From positions 4,526,001-4,590,000 of the forward strand of contig NZ_CP058552.1 in NCBI RefSeq assembly GCF_013401555.1: 64,000 nucleotides of DNA. The letters run 5' to 3'. The position numbers were made by a program, and so were the translations under genes. The DNA is from Paenibacillus sp. E222 (GTDB lineage Bacteria > Bacillota > Bacilli > Paenibacillales > Paenibacillaceae). Under the pieces are notes generated by a model that worked only from the letters and a program-made list of their open reading frames with translations, did not search any database and was not told where the DNA came from. Numbering within the stretch: position 1 is the first letter of the stretch; each line of letters opens with the position of its first letter. This document shows positions 8,495 to 19,783 of the stretch, piece after piece.

Positions 8495-9811
8495 ATGAAG
8501 GAAATACTATCTGGATTGCAGTGGATGATGTTTATGATCGCAGGTGCAATTGCTGCGCCAATTGCTATCGCAGATTTATATAACCTAACACCTTTGGAGG
8601 CTTCTGGACTCATCCAGAGCACACTGATTACTTTAGGAATAGCTGGATTTTTACAAGGCGTCATCGGCCATAAATTCCCTATTCATGAAGGTCCAGCAGG
8701 ATTATGGTGGAGCATTTTCACCATTTACGCAAGTTTAGTGGGGGGATTGTATTCTTCGAGTATTGCTGCCCTGCAAGCTTTAAGCGCGGGAATGATCTGT
8801 AGTGGAGTTTTATTTATCCTAATCTCAGCATTTAAGCTAATGGATAAAATCGCTCGTCTATTTACGCCAACGGTCACTTTTATATATTTGCTCTTATTGA
8901 TCTTTCAATTAAGCGGTTCTTTTATGAAAGGTATGATGGGGATCACGTCAAGCCACACCTTGTTAGATGTTAAAGTGTTCGTGCTGAGTGTGATTGTGAT
9001 TTGCATTACCTTTGGGTTAGGGAACAGTCGCTTTGTTTTGCTGCGCCAATTTTCAGTAATAATCAGTATATCGATAGGCTGCTTATTGTTTATCATATGC
9101 GACAAGATGCCGGTGATTTCACCGGCGGATACGCTATTTAAACTGCCCCAAATATTTCCTTTTGGAAGTCCAAGATTTGATAGCGGGACAGCCACAACTG
9201 CCTTTCTATTAACACTATTATTAATAACCAATGCGCTTGCGTCTATTCGGTTGATGGAGACCGTTATGAAACAAAAGAAATTGGATTATAACCGTTATTT
9301 GCGTGCCGGATTTGCTTCTGGCATTACCCATTTTATTGGTGGCAGTTTCGGAGCGATTGGTTCAGTGCCTATTTCAGGAGCGGCGGGATATGTTGAACAA
9401 ACAGGAATGAGGGAACAGAAATCGTTTTTAATTGGATGCATCTTAGTCATCTCTGTATCCTTGTTTCCGCCAATAATGAACGTAATATCCGGTATCCCAG
9501 CGCCTATAGGTTATGCCGTTACATTCGTCATCTTTGTGAAGATGGTTGGATTATCGCTGAAGGAATTGAAGAAGGTTCTGCATGAAGAACGAACATGTAT
9601 TGTTAGCGGAGTTTCTCTTCTAGTTGGTGTGGGTTTAATGTTTATTCCTACATCCGCTACGAGCCATTTATCTCCGATTGTAATAGCCATTTTGAATAAT
9701 GGGTTAATTTGCGGAAGTCTATTGGCGATTATTTTGGAACAAGCGTTAATGTGGAAAGATGCAAATCGATATGAGGATTGCAAAAAAAGTATCGATAATT
9801 TGGAGGGTTAA
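8495..9811 (+). CDS. NCS2-family purine/xanthine/uracil permease
   Basis: The 438-residue polytopic protein has about 12-14 membrane segments. Family features include the start [19 protein letters not shown], the loop [12 protein letters not shown] and the later [23 protein letters not shown] segment, where NCS2 carriers bind base and proton. It should take up a nucleobase by proton symport. Placed between the nucleoside phosphorylase and the nucleoside transporter (46 bp and 2 bp gaps), it may import free bases or export the base left after phosphorolysis. Confidence 0.85.
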   Translation: MKEILSGLQWMMFMIAGAIAAPIAIADLYNLTPLEASGLIQSTLITLGIAGFLQGVIGHKFPIHEGPAGLWWSIFTIYASLVGGLYSSSIAALQALSAGMICSGVLFILISAFKLMDKIARLFTPTVTFIYLLLLIFQLSGSFMKGMMGITSSHTLLDVKVFVLSVIVICITFGLGNSRFVLLRQFSVIISISIGCLLFIICDKMPVISPADTLFKLPQIFPFGSPRFDSGTATTAFLLTLLLITNALASIRLMETVMKQKKLDYNRYLRAGFASGITHFIGGSFGAIGSVPISGAAGYVEQTGMREQKSFLIGCILVISVSLFPPIMNVISGIPAPIGYAVTFVIFVKMVGLSLKELKKVLHEERTCIVSGVSLLVGVGLMFIPTSATSHLSPIVIAILNNGLICGSLLAIILEQALMWKDANRYEDCKKSIDNLEG

Positions 9812-9813
9812 TT

Positions 9814-10995
9814 ATGCATTATCTAATTTCTGTTGTTGGTCTGGTTATTGTTCTATTATTGGCCTGGCTTGCGAGTAATAATAAGCGGAAAATCAAATAT
9901 CGTCCAATCATCATAATGATTGTTATTCAGTTAGCTTTGGGATTAATTATACTAAAAACGAGTATAGGCGAATTCTTAATCAAAGGGTTTGCCGATAGTT
10001 TTTCGAAATTACTCGGATATGCCAACGAAGGAACGAACTTTGTTTTTGGTGGGATTGCCAATGAAGGAGCTCATACCTTTTTCCTGTTTGTGTTGATGCC
10101 AATTGTCTTCATGTCAGCATTAATAGGAATCCTGCAACATTACAAAATACTGCCGTTCATTATCAAGTATATTGGTCTGGTGCTAAGTAAAGTAAATGGC
10201 ATGGGAAAATTGGAATCTTATAATGCGGTTGCAGCCGCAATTGTAGGACAAAATGAAGTATTTATTTCTGTGAAAAATCAACTTGGATTATTGCCAAAAC
10301 ATCGCTTGTATACATTATGTGCATCTGCAATGTCGACGGTATCGATGTCCATTGTTGGTTCATATATGACGATGCTGGAACCTAAATATGTAGTAGCTGC
10401 ATTAATATTAAACCTATTTGGCGGCTTTATCATTGCATCCATCATTAACCCGTATGAAGTTACAGCTAAAGAAGATATTGTTGAAGTTCAGGAAGAGGGC
10501 AAACAAACGTTTTTTGAAATGCTGGGCGAATATATTATGGACGGCTTTAAAGTAGCCATTGTAGTGGGAGTAATGTTAGTTGGTTTTGTTGGAATCATTG
10601 CTTTAATTAACGGGGTCTTCAGCGGCATATTTGGTATCTCGTTTCAAGGAGTTCTAGGGTATGTCTTTGCACCAATTGCCTTTATGATCGGAGTGCCATG
10701 GCATGAAGCGGTTCATGCGGGGAGTATTATGGCAACGAAGCTGGTTGCGAATGAATTTGTTGCGATGCTTGACTTTGTTAAGATTCAAGACGGTTTAAGC
10801 GGGCGTACTACTGCCATTGTTTCCGTTTTTCTAATCTCATTTGCTAACTTTGGGTCCATTGGTACTATCGTGGGTGCAGTAAAAGGGCTGAATGAAAAAC
10901 AGGGGAATATTGTTGCACGTTTTGGATTGAAGCTGTTATATGGAGCCACACTTGTAAGCGTTTTATCTGCTATAATTATCGGAATTATATTTTAA
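9814..10995 (+). CDS. nupC: Concentrative nucleoside transporter (NupC/CNT family)
   Basis: The 393-residue membrane protein matches CNT carriers. It has an N-terminal three-helix Nuc_trans section, then [37 protein letters not shown] and a final [18 protein letters not shown] block, which carry nucleoside and cation ligands in family structures. It starts 2 bp after the NCS2 permease and ends the operon. Uptake of nucleosides with a cation fits the phosphorylase encoded upstream. Confidence 0.9.
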   Translation: MHYLISVVGLVIVLLLAWLASNNKRKIKYRPIIIMIVIQLALGLIILKTSIGEFLIKGFADSFSKLLGYANEGTNFVFGGIANEGAHTFFLFVLMPIVFMSALIGILQHYKILPFIIKYIGLVLSKVNGMGKLESYNAVAAAIVGQNEVFISVKNQLGLLPKHRLYTLCASAMSTVSMSIVGSYMTMLEPKYVVAALILNLFGGFIIASIINPYEVTAKEDIVEVQEEGKQTFFEMLGEYIMDGFKVAIVVGVMLVGFVGIIALINGVFSGIFGISFQGVLGYVFAPIAFMIGVPWHEAVHAGSIMATKLVANEFVAMLDFVKIQDGLSGRTTAIVSVFLISFANFGSIGTIVGAVKGLNEKQGNIVARFGLKLLYGATLVSVLSAIIIGIIF

Positions 10996-11092
10996 GGTAA
11001 ATCATTTTTCTTTTGAATACAAGTGAACTCGAAATAAGATTGTTCCAAAAGGACGGTTGATGTCGAGGGACACAAAAATTATCACATTACTT

Positions 11093-11118
11093 AAAAGCCG
11101 CGTAACTGCGGCTTTTTT
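11093..11118 (+). terminator. Intrinsic terminator of the nucleoside operon
   Basis: AAAAGCCGC (11093-11101), a 6-nt loop and GCGGCTTTT (11108-11116) form a perfect stem followed by a run of six T (11113-11118). Confidence 0.9.
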
Positions 11119-11510
11119 ATATATTGATGTTAAACCGTAGGACAAGAACATGAATCGTTAGCCGGGGGGATTATAGAATATGACTCTGGGTTTCAAGACA
11201 GGGCATGAAAGAAATGAAACGTGATATTCTCTTCATGGAGCATGATTTGCGAGAAGAGGCAATGGTTTAGAAATTTGATGAAGTAAGCTAAGTGTACAAC
11301 ATTTTACTCGTTGGAGTATAAATTAACAATTATGTAAAATAGCTAGAAAAACTGTTTTATCTAAGAATGTTCGAATAAGGACATCTGGTGAGCAAACAGT
11401 AATTTTTATTTCGATTTTTATAAAACTGCTCTATACTTAATATTATTTTGAATTTATTATGAATTGAGAAGAGATTACATTATTCGATAAAATAAAGGTA
11501 TGGTGACAAA
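11119..11510. other. Intergenic stretch without a recognisable gene
   Basis: About 390 bp separate the nucleoside operon terminator from the aminotransferase. The only small frames are below 25 codons. The last 150 bp are very A/T-rich and probably hold the aminotransferase promoter, but no clear -35/-10 pair or T-box could be assigned. Confidence 0.5.
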
Positions 11511-12548
11511 ATGGAAAAGCAAAACTTGGACTGGAGTAACCTCGGATTCAATTACAGAAAGACTGAGAAACGATATGTGTCAAATTTTATAGACGGAAAA
11601 TGGGATGATGGAATTTTAACAGAGGATACCAATGTAGTCCTCAACGAATCGGCAGGCGTTCTTCAATATGCGCAGACATGTTTTGAAGGTTTAAAAGCCT
11701 ACACCACCCAAGACGGACAAATTGCAATTTTTCGTCCCGATTTAAATGCACAGCGCATGGAGGATTCCGCCACAAGACTTCATATGCAGCCCTTTCCAAA
11801 GGATAGGTTTATAGATGCTATTGTCGAGACCGTAAAAGCAAATGCATCATATGTACCACCGTATGGCTCTGGTGCCACACTATACATACGGCCTTCTCTA
11901 TTCGGAAGTGGCCCTGTAATTGGGATTAAACCTTCTGAAGAGTATCAGTTTAGAGTGTTTACTACACCAGTAGGTCCTTATTTTAAAGGAGGAGCTAAGC
12001 CCCTTACCCTCTGTGTTAGTGATTATGATCGTGCTGCGCCATATGGTACAGGACATATCAAAGCAGGATTGAATTATGCCATGAGTCTTCATGCGCTAAG
12101 AACAGCCCAACAAAATGGCTTTGATGAAAATATGTATTTGGATGCTGCAACCAGAACCAAGGTTGAAGAAACAGGCGGGGCCAATTTTATCTTTATAACC
12201 AAAGACAATAAAGTTGTTACACCCAAGTCGGAAAGTATTCTTCCGTCCATCACCAGACGTTCTTTGATGGTAGTTGCTGAGAAATATCTTGGCCTTGAAG
12301 TGGAGGAAAGGGAAGTTCTTTTCGAAGAGGTAAAAGATTTTGCAGAATGTGGTTTGTGTGGAACAGCAGCTGTTATTTCTCCTGTCGGTAAAATAGATGA
12401 CCATGGTAAAGAAATTTATTTCCCAAGTGGGATGTCCGAAATGGGGCCTATTTCAAAGAAACTGCTTGAAACTCTTACTGGTATCCAGATGGGAGTTCTC
12501 CCGGCACCAGAAGGCTGGATTAAAAACATTACTATTGGCGGGGCTTGA
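11511..12548 (+). CDS. ilvE: Branched-chain amino acid aminotransferase
   Basis: The 345-residue class IV PLP enzyme resembles the long BCAT form. It has NFIDGKWDDG, the ECFEGLKAY-like QTCFEGLKAY, the catalytic lysine in GHIKAGLNYA, and EETGGANFIFI and CGTAAVISPVG, which hold the PLP phosphate and carboxylate. It transfers amino groups between Leu/Ile/Val and 2-oxoglutarate. No other ilv gene is adjacent, so it is a stand-alone copy, perhaps for branched fatty acid precursor supply or degradation. Confidence 0.93.
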   Translation: MEKQNLDWSNLGFNYRKTEKRYVSNFIDGKWDDGILTEDTNVVLNESAGVLQYAQTCFEGLKAYTTQDGQIAIFRPDLNAQRMEDSATRLHMQPFPKDRFIDAIVETVKANASYVPPYGSGATLYIRPSLFGSGPVIGIKPSEEYQFRVFTTPVGPYFKGGAKPLTLCVSDYDRAAPYGTGHIKAGLNYAMSLHALRTAQQNGFDENMYLDAATRTKVEETGGANFIFITKDNKVVTPKSESILPSITRRSLMVVAEKYLGLEVEEREVLFEEVKDFAECGLCGTAAVISPVGKIDDHGKEIYFPSGMSEMGPISKKLLETLTGIQMGVLPAPEGWIKNITIGGA

Positions 12549-12717
12549 TTCCCTGCTTTTTTCCATTTAAAGGTAGGGGGCGTAGAAGAATTGCTGAGTG
12601 CTGCACATGACGTGAAAACTGTACATGTACACATTGAAGCAAAATCGTGTAAAAGGATGTAAACCAGTGGGATTGTCATGTATTCAATACTTATTTTGAG
12701 TTACACGTATTATTTAT

Positions 12718-12746
12718 TTGACAACGATTACATGATTCGTTACAAT
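12718..12746 (+). promoter_or_regulatory. SigA promoter of the licT-bgl operon
   Basis: TTGACA (12718-12723) and TACAAT (12741-12746) are separated by exactly 17 bp. The expected transcription start near 12753 is just ahead of the antiterminator target. Confidence 0.85.
12719..12732 (+). promoter_or_regulatory. Probable cre site (CcpA operator)
   Basis: TGACAACGATTACA matches the cre consensus TGWAANCGNTNWCA at all but one position and overlaps the -35 box. Repression of the beta-glucoside operon by CcpA when better sugars are present is the expected effect. Confidence 0.75.
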
Positions 12747-12758
12747 ACAGCTAAATAA

Positions 12759-12788
12759 GGAGTGTCACTGATTCGATCAGGCACCACC
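12759..12788 (+). promoter_or_regulatory. Ribonucleic antiterminator (RAT) upstream of licT
   Basis: This 30-nt imperfect hairpin has the LicT/SacT-type core TCACTGATTCGATCAGGCA. Its 3' side overlaps the left arm of the next terminator, so binding of dimeric LicT would block termination. A copy with a single base difference lies before bglP. Confidence 0.9.
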
Positions 12789-12843
12789 TCAGTCTCCATT
12801 TCACAAGTGTATACTTGTGTTCGAAGACGATGGTGGTGCTTTT
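12781..12843 (+). terminator. Conditional terminator overlapping RAT 1
   Basis: GCACCACC (12781-12788) pairs with GGTGGTGC (12832-12839), followed by TTTT. A nested palindrome CACAAGT...ACTTGTG sits in the loop. It is mutually exclusive with the RAT. Confidence 0.85.
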
Positions 12844-12866
12844 CTCATATAGGGGGTGAAGGCAGC

Positions 12867-13715
12867 ATGAAATTCAAAAAGTCACTGAACAACAATATCG
12901 CCCTTGCAGAAGATGACGAAGGTTGCGAAGTCATTGTAATAGGTACTGGCATTGGTTTCAAAAAAGCGAAAGGGCAACCCCTTGATCGCGACAAGATCCA
13001 AAAAATGTTCAGAATTGGAGCCAATGACAAATACCAGCGGATCGAGCAGTTTTTTAACGACATTCCTCTGCAAGTCATTGATATAACCGATCAGATTATA
13101 GAAATGGGTCAAGAGAAGATTGGGAAAAAGCTTAACGATTCATTGCTGTTGACCCTTGCGGATCATATACATTTTGCACTGGAACGCCATAAAAGCGGGA
13201 TGGATGTTCAGAATCCCCTTCACTGGGACATTCGGCATCTGTATCCTGTGGAATATCTTGTAGGTGAACAAGCCGTTAACCGGATAAACGAAGCTTTTTG
13301 CGTGACGATGTCCCATAGCGAAGCAAGTTCCATTGCATTGCACTTCGTGAATTCGCAGATCGATTCAGGCGGCATGAACCAAACGATCAAGATTACTAAA
13401 ATGATTAATGACAGCCTGGAGATTATGTCCCATCATTTCGGCATCGCGCTGGATCAGAAATCTGTGAACTATTCCAGATTCATCACTCATTTGCGCTACT
13501 TCATCGTCCGCCAAATGAATCGGGAGGTACTTTCGTTCAAAGATCAGCATTTCTTGTATGCCGTGCTATCGGAAAGGTACCCTTCAAGCTTCCAATGTGC
13601 GCAAAAAATAAAGGAGTTTATGGAACGGCAGCATGAGTTCACGATTACTCCTGATGAGATGGTTTACCTAATGATTCACATCGAGAGAGTGACGTCGCAT
13701 TCCGATGCGGACTGA
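12867..13715 (+). CDS. licT: LicT-type transcription antiterminator
   Basis: The 282-residue BglG-family protein has an N-terminal RNA-binding domain (1-55, KSLNNNIALAEDDEGCEVIVIG and GIGFKKAKG) and two PRD domains (about 65-170 and 172-278). Regulatory histidines are visible at LADHIHFALERH and HLYPVEYL in PRD1 and at IALHFVNSQ and LMIHIERV in PRD2. Phosphorylation by the PTS there sets its activity. The ATG at 12867 is chosen because the ORF extension upstream runs through the RAT and terminator. It should bind both RAT sites and allow read-through into itself and into bglP and the GH1 gene. Confidence 0.93.
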   Translation: MKFKKSLNNNIALAEDDEGCEVIVIGTGIGFKKAKGQPLDRDKIQKMFRIGANDKYQRIEQFFNDIPLQVIDITDQIIEMGQEKIGKKLNDSLLLTLADHIHFALERHKSGMDVQNPLHWDIRHLYPVEYLVGEQAVNRINEAFCVTMSHSEASSIALHFVNSQIDSGGMNQTIKITKMINDSLEIMSHHFGIALDQKSVNYSRFITHLRYFIVRQMNREVLSFKDQHFLYAVLSERYPSSFQCAQKIKEFMERQHEFTITPDEMVYLMIHIERVTSHSDAD

Positions 13716-13741
13716 ACATCACGTTTGAATAAATAGAATAT

Positions 13742-13771
13742 GGAGTGTTACTGATTCGATCAGGCACCACC
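13742..13771 (+). promoter_or_regulatory. Ribonucleic antiterminator (RAT) upstream of bglP
   Basis: It is identical to the first RAT except for one C-to-T change. It starts 26 bp after the licT stop, and its 3' end overlaps the left arm of the terminator that follows. Confidence 0.9.
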
Positions 13772-13826
13772 AAATGTTACCGACTCTGCACATGCAGAGG
13801 ACAGGTTTAGCATTTGGTTTTTTTTT
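13769..13826 (+). terminator. Conditional terminator overlapping RAT 2
   Basis: ACCAAATG (13769-13776) pairs with CATTTGGT (13811-13818), with CTCTGC/GCAGAG nested inside, and a run of nine T follows (13818-13826). This would stop transcription between licT and bglP without inducer. Confidence 0.9.
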
Positions 13827-13851
13827 CGCCAAAAACAGAGGAGGAATCAGC

Positions 13852-15774
13852 ATGAACCACAGGGAGTTGTCCGCGGAGATCATCCAGTTAACAGGAGGAG
13901 AAGAAAACATCATACAGGCCTGGCACTGCATCACCAGACTCCGCTTCAATGTTAAGGATGAGAAGAAGGTTCAACTGGAGCAGATTAAAAAACTGAATGG
14001 TGTCCTGGGTGCCCAGTTTCAGAACGATCAATTCCAGGTCGTCATCGGAAATAACGTCGCTGCGGTATATGCGGAATTGGAGGGTCAACTGAAGCAGGAC
14101 ACCTCTACCGAGAAGGACAAACAGGCTCCGCGCTCCAGAGGCATCAACGCCGTTCTGGATACCATCTCGGGCATATTCACACCGATTCTGCCGGCTATTG
14201 TAGGCACTGGTATGCTCAAAGGAATTCTGGCATTGCTGGTGACCTTGGGACTGTTGCACGAAACCAGTGGCGAATATCAGATCTTGTCCTCCATTGGCAA
14301 TGCTGCTTTTTATTTCTTGCCTTTCCTGCTAGCGGTGTCATCCGCACGCAAATTCAAGGTGAACGAGTATATCGCTCTGACGCTTGCAGGGACGCTGTTA
14401 TATCCGACCATTCTGGATGCTTTCAATGCCAATCATCTTGAACCGATTCGTTTCCTTTCGCTCCCGGTTTCGATCGTGAATTATACGCAGTCCGTCATAC
14501 CGATTATTCTGGGTGTGTGGTTGCTTAGCTACGTGTATCGCTGGGTGGACAAGGTTATTCCAGGGCCGGTAAAAGTTATTTTTACATCGATGATTGTTCT
14601 GGTCATTACGGTGCCGGTTCTGTTGATTGCCATCGGCCCGTTAGGTACTTACATCGGTACTTATTTGGAAATGGGTACATCGTGGCTCTTCGCCCATTCC
14701 GGTCCTTTGACGGGAATTATCCTTGGCGGTTTGATGCCATTAATCGTCATGACAGGCATGCACTATGCATTTTTTCCGAGCACACTGCAAAATTTGAGCA
14801 AACTTGGTTATGACGTGCTTTTGTTGCCCATCAACCTCGTCACCAACATGAGTCAGGCTGGCGCGGTAATGGCGGTGTTTCTCAAAACGAAAAATCCAAA
14901 CATGAAGTCGATTGCACTGTCGAGTGGCATTTCCGCTTTACTGGGCATTACGGAACCTGCGTTGTACGGAGTTACGCTAAAGTTGAAAAAACCGTTCTAC
15001 GCATCACTCGTTGGTGGAGCCGCAGGCGGTGGGTTTATAACAGCAGTTGGCCTGAAATGTTTTGGATTTGCTGTTCCGGGATTGCTGTCACTGCCGTTAT
15101 ACATCGACCCGAAGGGTGGGATGTCCAACTTGTGGTATGCGTTAATTGGAGTCGCTATCAGTTTCGTCATTTCGTTTATCTTGACTCTGATGCTGAAATG
15201 GGATGATTCTGAGCCACAGCCTTCGGTATCGTTAGACCCCCCATCGATGGAAGTGAAACCTGAAACCTCGCCGAAGGAAAACAAATTGCCTGTCACGGTT
15301 CACTCCATTGAAGAGAAGAAAGGTGAGGTACAGAGTCCGCTGACCGGGGAACTTGTCCCACTTGCAGAGCTTCCAGACAAAACATTTGCAGATGAGTTGA
15401 CAGGTAAAGGAATTGCGATCAGACCGACAGAAGGCAAAGTGACCGCACCTTTTGACGGAATAGTCACGATGGTAGCCAAAAGCAAACATGCGATTATGCT
15501 TCAATCCATGGATGGGATTGATATACTCATCCACGTTGGACTAAACACGGTCTCGCTCAAAGGCAAGTTCTTTGATGTCAAAGTAGAAGCTGGACAAGAA
15601 GTCCGCTTGGGCGATCCGCTTATTGAATTCGATCTGGAGAGCATCAAAGCAGCGGGACTGGACATTGTTTCACCAGTTATTGTGACGAATACGCCGGATT
15701 ATCTGGATGTTGTGCCAGTGCATGTGAAGGGGGTGATTTCAATGAATGAATTGCTTCTAGTCACGGTTCGCTAA
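13852..15774 (+). CDS. bglP: Beta-glucoside PTS transporter subunit EIIBCA
   Basis: The 640-residue three-domain PTS permease has EIIB at the N-terminus with phosphorylated Cys26 in AWHCITRLRF. EIIC follows at about 105-455 (ten or so membrane segments, GITEPALYGV), then a charged linker, and EIIA ends the protein with active His561 in ILIHVGLNTVSL. It imports and phosphorylates aryl-beta-glucosides or cellobiose-type sugars. A GAGGAGG site places the start at 13852; an upstream extension would cross the terminator. In the family, the transporter also controls LicT by phosphorylation. Confidence 0.94.
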   Translation: MNHRELSAEIIQLTGGEENIIQAWHCITRLRFNVKDEKKVQLEQIKKLNGVLGAQFQNDQFQVVIGNNVAAVYAELEGQLKQDTSTEKDKQAPRSRGINAVLDTISGIFTPILPAIVGTGMLKGILALLVTLGLLHETSGEYQILSSIGNAAFYFLPFLLAVSSARKFKVNEYIALTLAGTLLYPTILDAFNANHLEPIRFLSLPVSIVNYTQSVIPIILGVWLLSYVYRWVDKVIPGPVKVIFTSMIVLVITVPVLLIAIGPLGTYIGTYLEMGTSWLFAHSGPLTGIILGGLMPLIVMTGMHYAFFPSTLQNLSKLGYDVLLLPINLVTNMSQAGAVMAVFLKTKNPNMKSIALSSGISALLGITEPALYGVTLKLKKPFYASLVGGAAGGGFITAVGLKCFGFAVPGLLSLPLYIDPKGGMSNLWYALIGVAISFVISFILTLMLKWDDSEPQPSVSLDPPSMEVKPETSPKENKLPVTVHSIEEKKGEVQSPLTGELVPLAELPDKTFADELTGKGIAIRPTEGKVTAPFDGIVTMVAKSKHAIMLQSMDGIDILIHVGLNTVSLKGKFFDVKVEAGQEVRLGDPLIEFDLESIKAAGLDIVSPVIVTNTPDYLDVVPVHVKGVISMNELLLVTVR

Positions 15775-15799
15775 ATGTTTTATCACATTTATCATATGA

Positions 15800-17320
<1,521 letters not shown>

Positions 17321-17340
17321 CAAGCATAAAACATCTGTGC

Positions 17341-17370
17341 AAGACAGCCGATCCATGGACCGGCTGTCTT
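17341..17370 (+). terminator. Terminator of the beta-glucoside operon
   Basis: AAGACAGCCG (17341-17350) pairs perfectly with CGGCTGTCTT (17361-17370) across a 10-nt loop. The sequence after it is only moderately T-rich. Confidence 0.7.
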
Positions 17371-17487
17371 TGGTTTAAGGGCTATTATTTTTTCTGAAAC
17401 GAATGAATAATTAATATCATATGTGTAAGTTTAGTAAATTTCTTGATCAAATCGGTTGATTCGTTGACCGAGGCATGACCAAATGTA

Positions 17488-18621
17488 CTAACTCAATAAC
17501 CCCCAACGAAAAGCATAAGCAACGACCTGTGTCCGATTTTTTGCACGCAGCTTGGACATCAAGCTGCTTACATAATCTCTCACAGTATATTCGCTGAGGA
17601 ACAACAAGGAAGCGATTTTTTTGTTGTCGTATCCTTCCGCCAGAAGTTCGAGAACGGTGGACTCCCTTTCTGTTAAGGCGATGGCCATCGTTTTGGCGGT
17701 GTTTTCCTTCTCTTTTCTGGATAAAAACAAACCAATTCTCTTTCCCGCTTGTTCAAGCAAATCGAGTTCGCCCTTCGTACAATCAAATGAATCCCCCATT
17801 TGGTCAAAAGTGACCCAGCCATACAATTGCTGCTCGTGGGCAATCGGTATAAATATGATCGAAGACAACTGAAATAACTGGATATGCTCGTCCCTTAGAT
17901 AAGGTTTTGGATTTTTCAAGTAGATCGGTCTCTTGGAGTTAAAGATTAGATTTTGCTCGGTCAATTGTCCTTTCATACTCTGAATTTTCGGAAGTTCTTC
18001 ACCAATGACCCCATAGAACTGGTTGGACCAAGGTACATAGGCATAGAAGACACAACGTTTATAATTGAAATACTTCTCACATTTTTTCAGGATAAAGGCT
18101 AAATCTGAAGCTCCGGAAGAACTGACTAGGAGTTGGTTTAACTGATCCAGCAAGCGCAGGTTTCTTAATTCGTCATTTTCCTCCGTTCCTTGATTAACAG
18201 ACTCCGTATCAGCCCACTTATGAAAGCTATGCATCAGATAAGAAAAGACAGATAACAGGAACATTAGAGGGTCCAACATCCGTTGATGTTTCAGTTGTAT
18301 TAATAGTGTTAGTAAAGCTTTTTCCAATATAATTTGAAGCCATTGTAAGCTTGCCATATTTAAAATAGTTAGCTGGGATTGAACCCAGGTATCCAAATAA
18401 GAAGAATAATGATTATCCAAATGATCCAAGTCTGAATAAGTAAACATTTGAAAAAAGGATCTCATCAGTACTTCCGTTTCGTTCCGATGTATTTCAGGGA
18501 TGTTAGCTTCCGAAATCAAGTAAATGTTTGTATTTTCTTCGAGCTGTTTGCTGTGCGTTTTGAAAAATAATACAAATTCCTGAAAAGTCATTTCACCATA
18601 TGGATGAAAATGTTGGGTCAT
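17488..18621 (-). CDS. LuxR-type regulator with GAF-like sensor domain
   Basis: The 377-residue protein ends in a LuxR/NarL helix-turn-helix (about 315-375: LTERESTVLELLAEGYDNKKIASLLFLSEYTVRDYVSS, given here as the family block positions). A GAF-like domain lies at about 170-305 and a helical region of unknown role at 1-150. No receiver domain or phosphorylation aspartate is present, so it is not a classical response regulator. It is divergent from the SDR gene with a 160-bp gap, which may be its target. The ligand is not predictable. Confidence 0.8.
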   Translation of the reverse strand: MTQHFHPYGEMTFQEFVLFFKTHSKQLEENTNIYLISEANIPEIHRNETEVLMRSFFQMFTYSDLDHLDNHYSSYLDTWVQSQLTILNMASLQWLQIILEKALLTLLIQLKHQRMLDPLMFLLSVFSYLMHSFHKWADTESVNQGTEENDELRNLRLLDQLNQLLVSSSGASDLAFILKKCEKYFNYKRCVFYAYVPWSNQFYGVIGEELPKIQSMKGQLTEQNLIFNSKRPIYLKNPKPYLRDEHIQLFQLSSIIFIPIAHEQQLYGWVTFDQMGDSFDCTKGELDLLEQAGKRIGLFLSRKEKENTAKTMAIALTERESTVLELLAEGYDNKKIASLLFLSEYTVRDYVSSLMSKLRAKNRTQVVAYAFRWGLLS

Positions 18622-18781
18622 AATAAGCCGTTCCCTTCCAATGAAATACCCTACAAATGGAGGGTATACAATCCATTATTACACAGAACCTTATAGGATA
18701 GTATTTCAAAATTAAAGGAGTAAGATTGAAGAGTACTGATTATTGAATCTTACTAATGATGAAACGGAGCGGTTGAATCTT

Positions 18782-19525
18782 ATGAAATTACATGCAAAAG
18801 TAGCTATTGTTACAGGCGGTGCCAGTGGAATTGGTGAGGCCACGGTTCGCCTTTTCGCAAAAGAAGGAGCAAAAGTGGTCATTGCTGACTATTCTGAACA
18901 TGGTAAAGAGCTAGCTGCCGAACTTAATGGAGAAGGTCATGATACGTTATTTGTCAAAACAGATGTGACTAAAGAAGAAGATATTAAACACATGATTAAG
19001 GAAACTGTTGAGAAATATGGCAAGCTGGATATTATGTATGCAAATGCAGGGGTTGCCGATGACGAAATCGCTGATGTATTGTCTTATGATAAATGGAAAC
19101 GCACAATCGATATTAACTTGTCGGGTGTATTTCTTTCCGATAAATATGCTATTGAGCAGTTCCTTAAGCAGGGAAATGGCGGAATTATTGTTAATGCTGG
19201 CTCGATCCACAGCTTTGTTGCATTGCCTAAAACGACAGCTTATGCTTCAGCAAAAGGAGGCGTTAAACTGTTAACTCAGAATTTATGTACTGCTTATGCA
19301 AGCGAGGGAATTCGTGTCAACGCGGTATGTCCTGGATACATTGAAACGCCTTTGTTGAAAAACGTAGATGCAAAGAGCAAAGAATATTTAACTTCACTTC
19401 ATCCACAGGGCAGACTTGGAAGACCAGAAGAAGTAGCTAAAGCTGTGTTGTTCCTAGCCAGCGATGATGCTAGCTTCGTGAATGGTACGACCTTGCTTGT
19501 TGATGGCGGCTATACCGCGCATTAA
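18782..19525 (+). CDS. Short-chain dehydrogenase/reductase
   Basis: The 247-residue classical SDR has the nucleotide-binding TGGASGIG at residues about 11-18, NAG in MYANAGV, catalytic Ser in AGSIHSF, and Tyr/Lys in YASAKGG. PGYIETPL and the C-terminal VNGTTLLVDGGYTAH are also typical. ATG 18782 is chosen over the TTG at 18743, because the Rossmann strand begins right after it. An NAD(P)-dependent oxidoreductase of unknown substrate is all that can be said. A strong terminator follows. Confidence 0.88.
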   Translation: MKLHAKVAIVTGGASGIGEATVRLFAKEGAKVVIADYSEHGKELAAELNGEGHDTLFVKTDVTKEEDIKHMIKETVEKYGKLDIMYANAGVADDEIADVLSYDKWKRTIDINLSGVFLSDKYAIEQFLKQGNGGIIVNAGSIHSFVALPKTTAYASAKGGVKLLTQNLCTAYASEGIRVNAVCPGYIETPLLKNVDAKSKEYLTSLHPQGRLGRPEEVAKAVLFLASDDASFVNGTTLLVDGGYTAH

Positions 19526-19578
19526 TTTAGTTGAGATGTAGGATGAATTTATCTGAAAACAGATGATCAAATCGAAAT

Positions 19579-19620
19579 AAACCTCTAATCATTGAAAAAT
19601 TCATTCATGATTAGAGGTTT
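19579..19620 (+). terminator. Terminator after the SDR gene
   Basis: A perfect 14-bp stem (19579-19592 with 19607-19620) with a 14-nt loop is followed by TTTTCTTTT-like sequence. Confidence 0.9.
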
Positions 19621-19783
19621 TCTTTTACATACGGCGGAGGCTATAGAAGCTTCCTAAATTACCCTTTGACAGAGCATTAAGGTTTGCTGCATACTGACTT
19701 TATAAAGTTATTTTATAAAGAGGGTTACAAAACGCACTGGATACATTTAGAAAGGATCAATGGAGATACAGGAGGTGAGCGTT

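Noticed and set aside
11020..11118. T-box leader before the branched-chain aminotransferase
   Set aside because: The hairpin is an ordinary terminator nearly 400 bp upstream; no T-box core sequence or specifier stem is visible.
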